Numbered from the stretch's first letter, positions 25,120 through 34,850 are shown. The stretch: 64,000 bases of DNA from SZUA-547 sp963669315 (GCA_963669315.1 OY770021.1:124001-188000), one strand, 5' to 3'. Made by a program: numbers and translations. The notes: generated by a model from the letters alone, not told the origin.

Positions 25120-25857
25120 ATGCTGACTCGCAAGCAGTACGATCTGCTCCAATTCCTAGCTGAGCGGATCCAGAAAGACGGTGTCTCCCCCAGTTTCGAC
25201 GAGATGAAGGATGCGCTGGATTTACGCTCGAAATCGGGCATCCACCGGCTGATCACAGCGCTGGAGGAGCGCGGATTCATCCGCCGACTGCCCCATCGCG
25301 CCCGCGCTATCGAAATCTTGAAAATGCCGGAGACGATGCACGATGCGCTGACAGAGAAAAAGCGCCCCGCGCCGTCCGGTTTCACGCCGCGCGTGGTCGA
25401 AGGTGGTTTGGGTCGCGCGGATGGGCCGCTTTTCGCCCATCATGAGGAGGCGCCTCCGGTCAGCGCTGGCGACGGCGCGATGCAGGTTCCGCTGGTCGGC
25501 AAGATCGCCGCCGGCACCCCAATTGAGGCGTTGGAGCACGTGGAGCGCAACGTCGGCGTGCCTGCAGACATGCTGAGTTCGGGCGAGCATTTCGCTCTCT
25601 CTGTCGAAGGCGACTCTATGATCGACGCCGGCATCCATGACGGCGACCTCGTGGTGATCCGCAAGCAGCAGACCGCCAACGATGGCGAGATCGTCGTCGC
25701 CTTGGTGGCGGATCAGGAGGCAACGCTGAAGCGTTTGCGCCGCCGCGGGCCGCAAGTCGAGCTGCAGGCGGCGAATCCGGCACATCGCGACCAGATCTAT
25801 TCGGCCGATCAAGTCAAAGTTCAGGGCCGGCTGGTTGGACTGGTGAGAACCTACTAA
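25120..25857 (+). CDS. lexA: LexA SOS repressor
   Basis: LexA represses DNA-damage genes until RecA filaments trigger its self-cleavage. The 245-residue protein has an N-terminal winged helix (MLTRKQYDLLQFL, then KSGIHRLITALEERG), the cleavage site Ala131-Gly132 in KIAAGTP, and the catalytic dyad Ser166 in EGDSMID and Lys204 in ATLKRL. ATG 25120 is chosen because the reading frame extends upstream only into moeA sequence. It is slightly longer than the E. coli protein, with an extra linker at about 70-120. Its TAA interlocks with the comEC TAG on the other strand. Confidence 0.95.
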   Translation: MLTRKQYDLLQFLAERIQKDGVSPSFDEMKDALDLRSKSGIHRLITALEERGFIRRLPHRARAIEILKMPETMHDALTEKKRPAPSGFTPRVVEGGLGRADGPLFAHHEEAPPVSAGDGAMQVPLVGKIAAGTPIEALEHVERNVGVPADMLSSGEHFALSVEGDSMIDAGIHDGDLVVIRKQQTANDGEIVVALVADQEATLKRLRRRGPQVELQAANPAHRDQIYSADQVKVQGRLVGLVRTY

Positions 25858-28007
25858 CGCTTTGACGTCACAACGAAATCGCCGGTCCACATCCTCTGAC
25901 CCGCCCGGTCTGCGACGGTGGCGAGGCTTGCTTGGTCATCGGCGATCTCAACAGCGAGCGGACCGGAGTTGACCGCCTCGGGCCCAATATACAGGCACGG
26001 CCCGGCAGGCGGCCTCCAGTTTCTGGGCGCCAGCAAAACCACTTTTGTTCGGCACAGCGCCTCAAGCCGGGTGTGAGAGGCGCGGCTCATCTCCCCCTCC
26101 AGACGCCAACCGCCAGCAAGCTCGGCGTGAAGCCAGCCCTTTCCCGTACTTAGGCCTGATCGCCTGGCAGCTTCCTTTGGGCGCGCTGCATCGCCGTCTC
26201 GTCTTAGCCAGGTCGAAGCCGTGAAATCGGATCGGCCGCCAGCCATCGAAAGCGCCCTGCCCTCCGGCCCCAGCGCGCCAACCAACCGGCCTTGCTCGGC
26301 GATCAGAAGTTGCGGGCGGTCGTCTGTCAGCCAAGCCGCTGCGGCGAAAGCCAACGCCGCAAGACCCGCCGCGCGGCCTGCTCCAGTCCCGATGCAGACC
26401 ATCAATCCCCCTAGCGTCAGCGCGGCGAATGCGATGGCAGGGAACTTCGCCACGGACCGCGTCGCATCTGGCAATTCCGCCACCCAGCGTGCGACCGCCA
26501 GAATCGCTGCAACGCCTTGTCCCATCAGCTCCGATCCCCAACCGTCGAGTCCAATTGGCGCAAGCGCCGCCGACAACATGGCCGACGGCATCACCCACAA
26601 CCCCATGACGGGCGCGGCGGCGACGTTGGCGATCAACCCATAGCTTGAAACGCGGTTGAAGTGGTGCGCGGCGAAGGGCGCGGTCGCTGCGCCCGCGACC
26701 AGGCTGGTCAGCGCCAATGCGGATACATATAGCGCGATGCGACCGGCTAATCCCCTGTCGCGCGTCACCTCCCGCCATCTGTCCCGGCTTTCGCCATAAA
26801 CAGCAACGAGAGCAGCCGTCGCAGCGAAGGACATTTGGAACCCGGGCTCCACGAGGCTTTCAGGGCGCATCGCGAGCACAATCATCGCGGCCAGCGCTAG
26901 CGCGCGCAAAGTGACCGCGGGTCGGTCGAGCAGCACAGCGATCAACGCCACGGCGACCATTATAAACGCACGCTGCGTGGCGACACTGGCCCCGGACAGC
27001 GCCAAATACGCCAAACCGGCGACGATGGCTGCGAGCGCCGCGATTTTCTTGCCGGAGAACCTGAGCACTATCGGCGGCGCCAGCGCGGTCAAGCCGCGCG
27101 CGGCAGCGAACACGAATCCGGTGACCAGCGCCATGTGCAGTCCTGAAATCGCCAACAGATGCGCAAGATTCGACGCGCGCAGATCGTCCACTGCCCGCGG
27201 GGGAATTGCAGCGCGGTCGCCAACTAGGATAGCGGCGGCGAACGCACCCTCGGCCCCCGGGAGTCGAGCGCGCAAAGCCGCCGCGATTTCAGCGCGCCAC
27301 TGTCGAATCTTCATCACCACCTGATCGAGATAGCCGGTGGATTGCGCCAATCCTAACCGCGTCGCCTCTCCGTCGATTCGACCAACAGCGCCCAGCCCCT
27401 GAAACCAGGCCCTGCGGCGAAAGTCGAAGCCACCCGGCTCGGACGGCCTAGGCGGAGGGGCAAGATAGGCGTCGAATGACAGACGTTCTCCTGGATGCAA
27501 GTCGTCCGCGCGCATGCCGGGCACCGTGACGCGAATAAGCGTCGGCGCAGCTTCGAGCCCATCGATTTCGACCTGATCCGCCAACAAGCGCGTTGCGCCC
27601 GAACCGCTGCGAGAGGCGGAGAGATATCGCGCCGTCACCAGATACTCGCCAGCCTCAGCCAGCACCGGGGCTGAGACAAACCTCGCCCGCACAGCACCGG
27701 TGGCGGTGCCGAGCGCAACCAGCAGCAATGCGATTGCGGCCAGAACTGCGGCGGGCCCTGTCATGCGCGCGAAAAATGTGAGCGCGCCCGCCCCAAACAC
27801 GCACAGCCCTACATCGGAGATGCGAGGCTCGGTTGGAACTGCGAAGAAAAGCGCGACGCCCGCACCGAACGCCACAGGCGCCCAAAGCGGCGCACGGCGC
27901 CAATCTATGTCGATGTTCGCTGCAAGCTGGCTTGAGATCGCGCGCATCCTTCGCCATAAAGACCCTGCGCGCGCAGGCGCGGCCTCTGAGCATTCCCGTA
28001 TTTCCAT
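25854..28007 (-). CDS. comEC: ComEC/Rec2 family DNA uptake channel
   Basis: ComEC forms the inner-membrane channel that imports single-stranded DNA in natural transformation. The protein (717 residues from ATG 28007) has an N-terminal membrane pair and a DUF4131 domain. The competence core follows with HLLAISGLHMALVTGF and many membrane helices to about residue 520. The C-terminal soluble part is shorter than a full metallo-beta-lactamase-like domain, and no HxHxDH motif is evident. The stop interlocks with that of lexA. ATG 28007 has an AGGA site; an in-frame TTG at 28052 has none. Competence also needs comF, dprA and a pilus, which are not in this window. Confidence 0.88.
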   Translation of the reverse strand: MEIRECSEAAPARAGSLWRRMRAISSQLAANIDIDWRRAPLWAPVAFGAGVALFFAVPTEPRISDVGLCVFGAGALTFFARMTGPAAVLAAIALLLVALGTATGAVRARFVSAPVLAEAGEYLVTARYLSASRSGSGATRLLADQVEIDGLEAAPTLIRVTVPGMRADDLHPGERLSFDAYLAPPPRPSEPGGFDFRRRAWFQGLGAVGRIDGEATRLGLAQSTGYLDQVVMKIRQWRAEIAAALRARLPGAEGAFAAAILVGDRAAIPPRAVDDLRASNLAHLLAISGLHMALVTGFVFAAARGLTALAPPIVLRFSGKKIAALAAIVAGLAYLALSGASVATQRAFIMVAVALIAVLLDRPAVTLRALALAAMIVLAMRPESLVEPGFQMSFAATAALVAVYGESRDRWREVTRDRGLAGRIALYVSALALTSLVAGAATAPFAAHHFNRVSSYGLIANVAAAPVMGLWVMPSAMLSAALAPIGLDGWGSELMGQGVAAILAVARWVAELPDATRSVAKFPAIAFAALTLGGLMVCIGTGAGRAAGLAALAFAAAAWLTDDRPQLLIAEQGRLVGALGPEGRALSMAGGRSDFTASTWLRRDGDAARPKEAARRSGLSTGKGWLHAELAGGWRLEGEMSRASHTRLEALCRTKVVLLAPRNWRPPAGPCLYIGPEAVNSGPLAVEIADDQASLATVADRAGQRMWTGDFVVTSKR

Positions 28008-28055
28008 TCGCGTCGCGTCCTTGTCGCCGCACGCCCTCGCCAAAGCCACCAAAAG

Positions 28056-29483
28056 ATGACTGATAATACAGATACTCTACTTAAAGACGTTGTCACGCGA
28101 TTTGCGCCCTCGCCGACCGGTTTCCTTCACATCGGCGGCGCGCGCACGGCGCTGTTCAACTGGTTGTTCGCGCGCGCTCATGGCGGAAAGTTCCTACTGC
28201 GCATTGAGGACACTGACCGGGCCAGATCGACGCCCGAGGCGACCGAGGCGATCTTTGAAGGGTTGCGTTGGCTGGGTCTCGAATGGGACGACGAAGCCGT
28301 CAGCCAGTTTTCGCGCGCGGACGAGCATCGCGCAGCTGCGGAAACGATGCTTTCGAACGGATCGGCTTATCGTTGCTATGCCACGAAGGATGAGATTAGC
28401 GCAGCGCGGGAGGCTGCCCGCGCAGAAGGGCGTCCGCCCCTGTTTCAAAGCCCGTGGCGAGACAAAGGCCCGGAGGACTGGCCAGCGGATACGCCCTACG
28501 CCGTTCGACTGAAGGCGCCGCGCGTTGGTGAGACAGCCGTCGAGGATGCGGTTCAGGGGCGCGTCAGTTGGTCGAACGCCCAGCTTGACGATCTGATTCT
28601 GCTTCGCTCGGACGGCACGCCGACCTATATGCTCGCGGTCGTGGTCGACGATCACGATATGGGCGTCACGCATGTGATCCGGGGCGACGACCACCTAACC
28701 AACGCCGCGCGCCAGACGCTGATCTATAAGGCGCTTGGGTGGGAAACGCCGGTATTCGCCCACATTCCGTTGATCCACGGGCCGGACGGGGCGAAGCTGT
28801 CAAAGCGCCATGGCGCGCTGGGCGTAGAAGCGTATCGGGACATGGGTTATCTGCCTGAGGCGATGCGAAACTATCTGGCGCGTCTTGGATGGAGCCACGG
28901 TGACGACGAGTTCTTCACGACCGAGCAGGCCATCGCGTGGTTCGGGCTTGAAGCCATCGGAAAATCCGCGGCGCGGTTCGACTTCGCCAAGCTGGAGCAC
29001 CTGAATGGCCAGCATATTCGCGCCGCTGACGAATCTGCGTTGTCCGAGCAGATCGAGTCATTTGCTGCACTGCAAAATATTGAGTCACTCGACGAGAAAC
29101 AGCGCGCAATGCTGGCGCATGCGGTCCCCGGCTTGAAGACGCGGGCGCGCACGCTTAATGAACTGATTGATTCAACTTACTATATTCGTGCTGACCGGCC
29201 CCTCGATCTGGACAGCAAAGCGGCGAAAATTCTTAAGCCGGAGGCCCGTGATCTACTCACGAAATTGACTTCGCTTCTGCAAAATGTTACCCGGTGGCAC
29301 GCCTCGGAACTAGAGGATGCGGTACGCGCTTTCGCCGAAAATGAAGGCGTCAAACTCGGAAAGGTCGCGCAGCCATTACGAGCCGCGCTGACAGGCCGGG
29401 CTGTATCACCTGGCGTCTTCGACGTTATGGAGACGCTTGGTCCCGAGGAGAGTCTTGCGCGGATCGCCGATCAGGCTATCTGA
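28056..29483 (+). CDS. gltX: Glutamate-tRNA ligase
   Basis: GltX charges tRNA-Glu. The 475-residue class I synthetase has the HIGH-type motif (FAPSPTGFLHIGGARTALFN, His25-Gly28), RIEDTDRAR, and the KMSKS-type motif KLSKRHGALG near residue 247. The C-terminal anticodon domain is helical. It may be discriminating or non-discriminating; this cannot be told from sequence alone. The ATG lies 49 bp from the divergent comEC start, so both promoters must overlap this interval or the coding ends. Confidence 0.95.
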   Translation: MTDNTDTLLKDVVTRFAPSPTGFLHIGGARTALFNWLFARAHGGKFLLRIEDTDRARSTPEATEAIFEGLRWLGLEWDDEAVSQFSRADEHRAAAETMLSNGSAYRCYATKDEISAAREAARAEGRPPLFQSPWRDKGPEDWPADTPYAVRLKAPRVGETAVEDAVQGRVSWSNAQLDDLILLRSDGTPTYMLAVVVDDHDMGVTHVIRGDDHLTNAARQTLIYKALGWETPVFAHIPLIHGPDGAKLSKRHGALGVEAYRDMGYLPEAMRNYLARLGWSHGDDEFFTTEQAIAWFGLEAIGKSAARFDFAKLEHLNGQHIRAADESALSEQIESFAALQNIESLDEKQRAMLAHAVPGLKTRARTLNELIDSTYYIRADRPLDLDSKAAKILKPEARDLLTKLTSLLQNVTRWHASELEDAVRAFAENEGVKLGKVAQPLRAALTGRAVSPGVFDVMETLGPEESLARIADQAI

Positions 29484-29614
29484 TGCGCGGAAATATGCTT
29501 TGCGGGGATCGGACGAGACCGCCAGCACCTGTGGCGCGAACCGTTTCCCGCGAGCCCAAATAATGACGACAGGCCAAACAGGGCCGGGATTATGAACAAG
29601 GAGAGGAGTCGAGA

Positions 29615-30919
29615 ATGAGCGCCGAAGTCAAAAAGTCGACTGCGACGATTAAGATCGAGGGCCAAGCCCCGCTCGAAGTTCCAGTGTACCAGGGCTCTAT
29701 CGGCCCGGACGTTCTGGACATTCGCTCTCTCTACAAAGATCGCGACGTATTTACATACGACCCTGGCTTTACATCGACTGCGGCCTGCGAAAGCGGCATT
29801 ACCTTCATTGACGGCGACAAGGGCGAATTGCTGCATCGTGGGTACGCCATCGACCAACTGGCCGAGCACTCCCACTATCTGGAAGTCTGCTATCTGCTGC
29901 TTTATGGCGAACTTCCATCTCGCGCAGCGATGGAGGATTTCGAAAGCCGCGTTACACAGCACACGATGCTGCATGAGCAAATGCTCTACTTCTATCGCGG
30001 TTTCCGGCGGGATGCGCATCCAATGGCGGTGGTTTGCGGCGTGGTCGGCGCGATGTCGGCGTTCTATCACGACTCCACCGATATCCGGGATCCATGGCAA
30101 CGCGAAGTTGCGACAATCCGGCTGATCGCCAAGCTGCCCACCATTGTCGCCAACGCCTATAAGTACACGGCGGGTCAGCCATTCATTTACCCACGCAACG
30201 ACTTGGATTACGCGTCCAACTTCCTGCACATGTGCTTTGCGGTTCCCTGTGAGGAGATGAAAGTCGATCCCGTCCTGTCGACGGCGATGGACCGCATTCT
30301 GACCCTGCATGCGGACCACGAGCAGAACGCGTCGACCTCCACCGTTCGACTGGCTGGCTCCTCCGGCGCCAATCCCTTCGCATGCATCGCGGCGGGGATT
30401 GCGTGTCTGTGGGGTCCGGCCCATGGCGGCGCCAATCAGGCGTGCCTGGAAATGCTGCGCGAGATCGGCACCGTCGATCGAATTCCGGAATATATCGCGC
30501 GCGCCAAGGACAAAGATGATCCGTTCCGCCTGATGGGATTCGGCCATCGCGTTTACAAGAACACCGATCCGCGCGCGACAGTTCTTAAAAAATCGGCGGA
30601 CGAAGTGCTGGAGCTTCTGGGCGTCGAGAACAATCCGCTGCTGCAGGTCGCTAAGGAGCTTGAGCAGACTGCCCTGAGCGACCCCTATTTCATCGATAAG
30701 AAGCTGTTCCCGAATGTGGACTTCTATTCCGGCATCATCTTGGAGGCGATGGGCTTCCCGACCTCGATGTTTACCCCGATCTTCGCGCTCAGCCGCACGG
30801 TCGGCTGGATATCGCAGTGGAAAGAGATGATCGAAGATCCGGTTCAGCGTATCGGGCGCCCTCGGCAGCTTTACACCGGGGCGAGCCACCGGGACTATAT
30901 TCCAGTCGACGATCGCTAA
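29615..30919 (+). CDS. gltA: Citrate synthase (type II)
   Basis: This enzyme condenses acetyl-CoA and oxaloacetate to start the TCA cycle. The 434-residue protein has the N-terminal extension of the hexameric type (ATIKIEGQAPLEVPVYQG), TYDPGFTSTAACES, LHRGYAIDQLA, the catalytic His segment LTLHADHEQNAST, and FGHRVYKNTDPRA with the second active-site region. A strong ribosome site (AAGGAGAGGAG) precedes ATG 29615. A perfect hairpin terminator follows. The order gltX-gltA-(lpxB) is typical of this bacterial group. Confidence 0.96.
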   Translation: MSAEVKKSTATIKIEGQAPLEVPVYQGSIGPDVLDIRSLYKDRDVFTYDPGFTSTAACESGITFIDGDKGELLHRGYAIDQLAEHSHYLEVCYLLLYGELPSRAAMEDFESRVTQHTMLHEQMLYFYRGFRRDAHPMAVVCGVVGAMSAFYHDSTDIRDPWQREVATIRLIAKLPTIVANAYKYTAGQPFIYPRNDLDYASNFLHMCFAVPCEEMKVDPVLSTAMDRILTLHADHEQNASTSTVRLAGSSGANPFACIAAGIACLWGPAHGGANQACLEMLREIGTVDRIPEYIARAKDKDDPFRLMGFGHRVYKNTDPRATVLKKSADEVLELLGVENNPLLQVAKELEQTALSDPYFIDKKLFPNVDFYSGIILEAMGFPTSMFTPIFALSRTVGWISQWKEMIEDPVQRIGRPRQLYTGASHRDYIPVDDR

Positions 30920-30943
30920 TACGTCGCCGATCCACGAATATTG

Positions 30944-30965
30944 CGGGGCCTGCGGGCCCCGTTTT
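30944..30965 (+). terminator. Terminator after gltA
   Basis: CGGGGCC pairs with GGCCCCG over a UGCG-type loop (30944-30961), followed by TTTT. It lies directly before the stop of the convergent acetyltransferase gene and may serve both strands. Confidence 0.85.
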
Positions 30966-31486
30966 CATTCCGGCGGTTCGATGCCAACGATGTCACTTCG
31001 CCGTTCCAGAAACGCCACGTCGCGCCAGCCCTTGAAGGGGCCGTAGGTCATATAGCCCATGGCCTTTCGCACGCCGAGCGACTGAAACCCGTATTTCTCA
31101 TGCAGGCGGATCGAGGCGACGTTGTCGGTGAAGATCATCGTCTGTAACGTCCAGACGCCTGCGGCCTCAGAGGCTTCGACCAGCGCCGCCATCAGCGCAT
31201 TGCCAACGCCCCTTCCCTGCGCCTCATCCGCGATATAGATCGCTGTCTCGGCGACCCCGGCATAGCAGGCGCGTGACGAGGTCGGCGACAGAACCGCCCA
31301 GCCGAGAACCACTCCATCGTTTTTCGCGATCAGCCTTGGACACGCCAGTTTTCCGGCGTCGAAATTCTCCCATGACCCGGCGGTCTCGGCGTATGACGCA
31401 TTCCCGGTGTCGATGCCCTGTTGATAGATACGCAAGACATCCGCAGCGTCGGCTGCGCGCATTTCACGAATGGAGACTTTGTTCAT
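30965..31486 (-). CDS. GNAT N-acetyltransferase, phosphinothricin-acetyltransferase-like
   Basis: The 173-residue protein has the GNAT fold. The acetyl-CoA loop is EAQGRGVGNALMAALVE, NVASIRLHEKYGF is the helix alpha4 region, and the N-terminal IREMRAADAADVLRIYQQGI is typical of the PAT/Bar/YncA subgroup. These enzymes acetylate amino groups of small molecules such as methionine analogues. Its ATG overlaps the lpxB stop by 4 bp, so it is the last gene of the envelope operon. A link to lipid A is not expected from the family, and its substrate is unknown. Confidence 0.85.
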   Translation of the reverse strand: MNKVSIREMRAADAADVLRIYQQGIDTGNASYAETAGSWENFDAGKLACPRLIAKNDGVVLGWAVLSPTSSRACYAGVAETAIYIADEAQGRGVGNALMAALVEASEAAGVWTLQTMIFTDNVASIRLHEKYGFQSLGVRKAMGYMTYGPFKGWRDVAFLERRSDIVGIEPPE

Positions 31487-32685
31487 CTCGTCCCCCTCAA
31501 CCGATCGATGGCCCCAAGAACCGAACGGGCGGCCCGGCGCGAAGGCGGCTCTCCGCCCCGCCCCAACAGGGCCAACGCGCGCCGAGCGCCATCGACCTGT
31601 TTGTCGCGAGCGGTGGGGTCGTCCAGAAATTCTTCAACCGCCTCGGTCAACGCCTCGGGCGTGCAGTATTCCTGCAGAAACTCCGGCACGATCTTCTCGT
31701 CGAGAACCAGATTGGTGATCGTGGCGGATGAAACCTTCAGCAGATGTCTGACGATCAGAGCCGTGACGGTCGCCCCACGATAGGCGATGACGGTCGGTGT
31801 CTCCATCGCCGCGAGTTCCAGAGAGATCGTGCCAGAGGCGGCCAGAGCCACATCGGCGGCGGCCAAGGCGCGGAATTTGCGCGTTTCCGCCGCGGCCACC
31901 GGCAGTTCCGTCGGGTCGAGGATGATTGGTTGGACCGACCAGCCCGCCACCAGTCGCCTCACCGGCTCGACAATGGTCTCCGCTGCGGGCAGCACCACCG
32001 CCAGATCAGGCCGGTTCCTGGCGAGCCTCTCCAGCGCCTGTCCGAACACCGGGGTCAAACGCGTCACCTCGGAGTTTCGGCTGCCTGGCAACACCGCAAT
32101 CAGCGGCTGATCGGGACCGACGCCAATTTCCGCGCGAAACAACCGGTCGGCGGGATCGACATGCGCCGTGCGTTCAACCACGGGGTGGCCGACAAAATCG
32201 CAGGTCATGCCCGCCTCGGTCATATAGGGCGGCTCGAACGGCAGCAACGCCAGCACATGGTCCACATGGGCCGCCATCTTTTTCGCCCGCCCCGGCCGCC
32301 ACGCCCAGACGGAGGGCGCGACGTAATGAATGATCGGGATATCGGGCGCCGCCGCGCGCACTTTCTTCGCCACCCGCATGGTGAAGCCGGGACTGTCGAT
32401 GGTGATCAGCGCGTCGGGTTTGGCGGCGAGCACAGCCTCGACCGTCTGATTGATGCGGCGGAGCAGGTTCGGCAGGCGCGGCAGCACCTCCGCGAGGCCC
32501 ATGATCGAGGTCTCCTCGATCGGGAACAGGCTCTCCAGCCCCTCTGAGGCCATCGCCTGTCCGCCAACGCCGAGATAGCGCGCATCGACGCCTTCTTCGG
32601 CGACACCACGCATCAGAGACGCGCCAAGCCTGTCTCCTGACGGCTCTCCAGCGATCATGGCCAATGAGAGTGTACGGCGCGTCAT
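31483..32685 (-). CDS. lpxB: Lipid-A-disaccharide synthase
   Basis: LpxB joins UDP-diacylglucosamine and lipid X into the lipid A disaccharide at the inner membrane. The protein (400 residues from ATG 32685, 5 bp after the lpxI stop) opens with LAMIAGEPSGDRLGA. It then has GVGGQAMASEGLESLFPIEE, HYVAPSVWAWRPGRAKK, FEPPYM, FVGHPVVE and VLPGSRNSEVTRL, all LpxB hallmarks. An in-frame start at 32721 would overlap lpxI by 31 bp and adds an atypical basic leader. Confidence 0.95.
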   Translation of the reverse strand: MTRRTLSLAMIAGEPSGDRLGASLMRGVAEEGVDARYLGVGGQAMASEGLESLFPIEETSIMGLAEVLPRLPNLLRRINQTVEAVLAAKPDALITIDSPGFTMRVAKKVRAAAPDIPIIHYVAPSVWAWRPGRAKKMAAHVDHVLALLPFEPPYMTEAGMTCDFVGHPVVERTAHVDPADRLFRAEIGVGPDQPLIAVLPGSRNSEVTRLTPVFGQALERLARNRPDLAVVLPAAETIVEPVRRLVAGWSVQPIILDPTELPVAAAETRKFRALAAADVALAASGTISLELAAMETPTVIAYRGATVTALIVRHLLKVSSATITNLVLDEKIVPEFLQEYCTPEALTEAVEEFLDDPTARDKQVDGARRALALLGRGGEPPSRRAARSVLGAIDRLRGTR

Positions 32686-32690
32686 ACCGG

Positions 32691-33551
32691 TCAGCCCCCG
32701 TCTTCCGACGCGCGCCCCCACAGGAACAATCCGGCGTCATCAGCGGCTTTGGCGGTCTCCTCCACCCCCAGAATGAAGACGCCGCCCGCCTCAATAGCGA
32801 CACCGTTCAGGCCAGCGGCGCTGGCGGCCCTGATCGTGTCCGGACCGATGGCGGGCAGATCCACGCGCCTGTCCTGCCCGGGCTTGGGCGCCTTGAACAG
32901 CACTCCGGAGGGCGGCGGCGCCGCATTGCGTCGACGTTTTGGCAACTCGGCGACGCGCGCGAGCATCCCGTCCGTTCCTTCGATCGCCTCTATCGCCAGA
33001 CATATGTTGTTCGCGACGACGGCTCCCTGCCCCACATCGAGAGCGCCAAGGCTGCGAACGACGTCGGCTGCACGTTCGATGTCCGCACGATCCTGCGCGA
33101 TGGGCTTCAGCCGCCCGATGGCGCCCTCGGGCGCCAGCAAACCGTCCAGAAGCTCATGCGCGCCGAGGACGCGGAACCCCTCCTCTTCAAACATCTCGGC
33201 GATACCGCGAAGCAGCGCATCGTCGCCGCCCTGCGCGAACAGGCGCACGATCCGGGGCGCCAGTATCGCGCCCTTCCAATCGGGCGTTACCGACGCCAAG
33301 GAAGGCCGAGCCAATCCACCGGCGAACACGATTGAGTCGCATTCAGCGTCGCGCAGCGCTTTCAAGACGCCGCCAACTTTTCCCAGGGTGGTGGTGATGT
33401 GTTTATGCGCCGATACCCATTCGCCCGCGGCGCCATCCAGGGCCACCACGAAATAGCCTGCGCCAGCGCTCGCCCGCTCCTCCGCGATCAGTCTTGGAAG
33501 CGCGCCTGACCCGGCGATGATCCCAACGGTGAGGTCCGAAAGGTCAGCCAT
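32691..33551 (-). CDS. lpxI: UDP-2,3-diacylglucosamine diphosphatase LpxI
   Basis: LpxI hydrolyses UDP-2,3-diacylglucosamine to lipid X and UMP. It is the alphaproteobacterial substitute for LpxH. The 286-residue protein (DUF1009) has the start VGIIAGSGALPRLIA, a variable N-terminal lid, and the C-terminal catalytic region. In that region GPDTIRAASAAGLNGVAIEAGG carries the conserved Asp. It lies between lpxA and lpxB, so the lipid A steps are in reaction order. Confidence 0.93.
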   Translation of the reverse strand: MADLSDLTVGIIAGSGALPRLIAEERASAGAGYFVVALDGAAGEWVSAHKHITTTLGKVGGVLKALRDAECDSIVFAGGLARPSLASVTPDWKGAILAPRIVRLFAQGGDDALLRGIAEMFEEEGFRVLGAHELLDGLLAPEGAIGRLKPIAQDRADIERAADVVRSLGALDVGQGAVVANNICLAIEAIEGTDGMLARVAELPKRRRNAAPPPSGVLFKAPKPGQDRRVDLPAIGPDTIRAASAAGLNGVAIEAGGVFILGVEETAKAADDAGLFLWGRASEDGG

Positions 33552-33560
33552 ACGCTGGCG

Positions 33561-34370
33561 TCACGCGTCGCGCGGCGTGCAGAAAGACCGGGATGTGTCC
33601 TGGGTGACGAAGCGAATGATATCCTGCACGGGTTCGACATCGGGATACTTCTCAGCCGCCGAAGCCGCCCGGTCGGCGAGATTGCCCTTGTCACCTTCGA
33701 ATATATCGCGATACGCCGCGCGCAATGCGTGAATGGTCGGCCGATCAAATCCGCGGCGTTTCATGCCAACGATGTTCAAACCGTTCAGCCAGCCGCGATT
33801 GCCGATCACCATGCCGAACGGGATCACGTCGCCAGGAACGCCGGTCATTCCGCCGATCATCACGTGTTGTCCGATGCGTGAGAATTGATGCACCGCAGAC
33901 AGGCCGCCCAAAAAAGCGAAGTCGCCGACCTCGACATGGCCCGCCAACGTCGCATTGTTGGCCAGGATCACGCTGTCGCCGAGTTGGCAATCGTGGCCAA
34001 CATGGGCGCCCATCATGAACAGGCAGCCGGACCCGACCTTGGTCAGCATGCCGCCGCCCTCAGTTCCCGGGTTCATGGTCACATGCTCGCGGATCTGATT
34101 GTCTTCACCGATCTCCAGCGCCGAACGCTCACCTTTATATTTCAGGTCCTGCGGCTGATGGCCGATTGAAGCGAACGGAAATATCCGGGTGCGCGCGCCG
34201 ACCGATGTGACGCCCGCGACCGCGACGTGGGAGACCAACTCAACCCCTTCGCCCAGCCTGACATCAGCGCCGACCGCACAAAATGGGCCGACCTTGGCTC
34301 CGGCGCCGACGATCGCGCCGTCTTCGACGACCGCCGTCGCGTGAACCTCGGCGGAGGGATCGATGCTCAT
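33561..34370 (-). CDS. lpxA: UDP-N-acetylglucosamine acyltransferase
   Basis: LpxA attaches a 3-hydroxyacyl chain from ACP to UDP-GlcNAc, the first step of lipid A synthesis. The 269-residue protein is a left-handed beta-helix with hexapeptide repeats. It includes SHVAVAGVTSVGARTRIFPF, IREHVTMNPGTEGG, the catalytic His region MGAHVGHDCQLGDSVI, and HQFSRIGQHVMIGG. The C-terminal helical domain (GLNIVGMKRRGF) is normal. lpxD, which often sits near here, is absent from the window. Confidence 0.95.
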   Translation of the reverse strand: MSIDPSAEVHATAVVEDGAIVGAGAKVGPFCAVGADVRLGEGVELVSHVAVAGVTSVGARTRIFPFASIGHQPQDLKYKGERSALEIGEDNQIREHVTMNPGTEGGGMLTKVGSGCLFMMGAHVGHDCQLGDSVILANNATLAGHVEVGDFAFLGGLSAVHQFSRIGQHVMIGGMTGVPGDVIPFGMVIGNRGWLNGLNIVGMKRRGFDRPTIHALRAAYRDIFEGDKGNLADRAASAAEKYPDVEPVQDIIRFVTQDTSRSFCTPRDA

Positions 34371-34379
34371 GAACTGGTC

Positions 34380-34850
34380 CTATCCCTTTTCCGGATCAAC
34401 GATCATGGCTGAGAACTCAGCTTCGGCGACGATCTTGCCGTCGACCTTACCCTCTCCCCAGAACTTCCAGACCTTTCCTCTGCCCCGGATCACGCTGACA
34501 TGCAGCTCAAGCTGATCGCCGGGGCTGACGACATTGCGAAAGCGGACCTTGTCGAGGGTCATGAAATAGACCAGCAGTCCCTTGTCGATCATTTCGAGCG
34601 TCTCGACGACCAGCACGCCCGAAGTCTGCGCCATCGCTTCGATAATCAGAACGCCCGGCATAACCGGCCGCGCCGGAAAATGGCCCTGAAAGAACTCTTC
34701 ATTGATCGTTACGTTTTTGACCCCGATGGCGCTCTCGCCCGCCTTGATTCCCCTGACTTTGTCGATCAGCAGAAAAGGGTAGCGATGTGGGATCATGCGC
34801 TTAATGCGCTCAACGTCGGCGATTCCGAGTTCTTCGCTCTCTTCTGCCAT
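34380..34850 (-). CDS. fabZ: 3-hydroxyacyl-ACP dehydratase
   Basis: FabZ dehydrates 3-hydroxyacyl-ACP in fatty acid synthesis and competes with LpxA for the same substrate, so its place beside lpxA is meaningful. The 156-residue hot-dog protein has the His in IPHRYPFLLIDKV, FFQGHFPARPVMPGVLIIEA with the catalytic Glu, and VRFRNVVSPGDQLEL. It is 9 bp upstream of lpxA. Confidence 0.95.
   Translation of the reverse strand: MAEESEELGIADVERIKRMIPHRYPFLLIDKVRGIKAGESAIGVKNVTINEEFFQGHFPARPVMPGVLIIEAMAQTSGVLVVETLEMIDKGLLVYFMTLDKVRFRNVVSPGDQLELHVSVIRGRGKVWKFWGEGKVDGKIVAEAEFSAMIVDPEKG

Noticed and set aside
29471..30889. A 472-codon open frame on the minus strand over gltA
   Set aside because: It mirrors citrate synthase, has no motif or promoter of its own, and has the Arg/His/Asp-rich composition of antisense frames.
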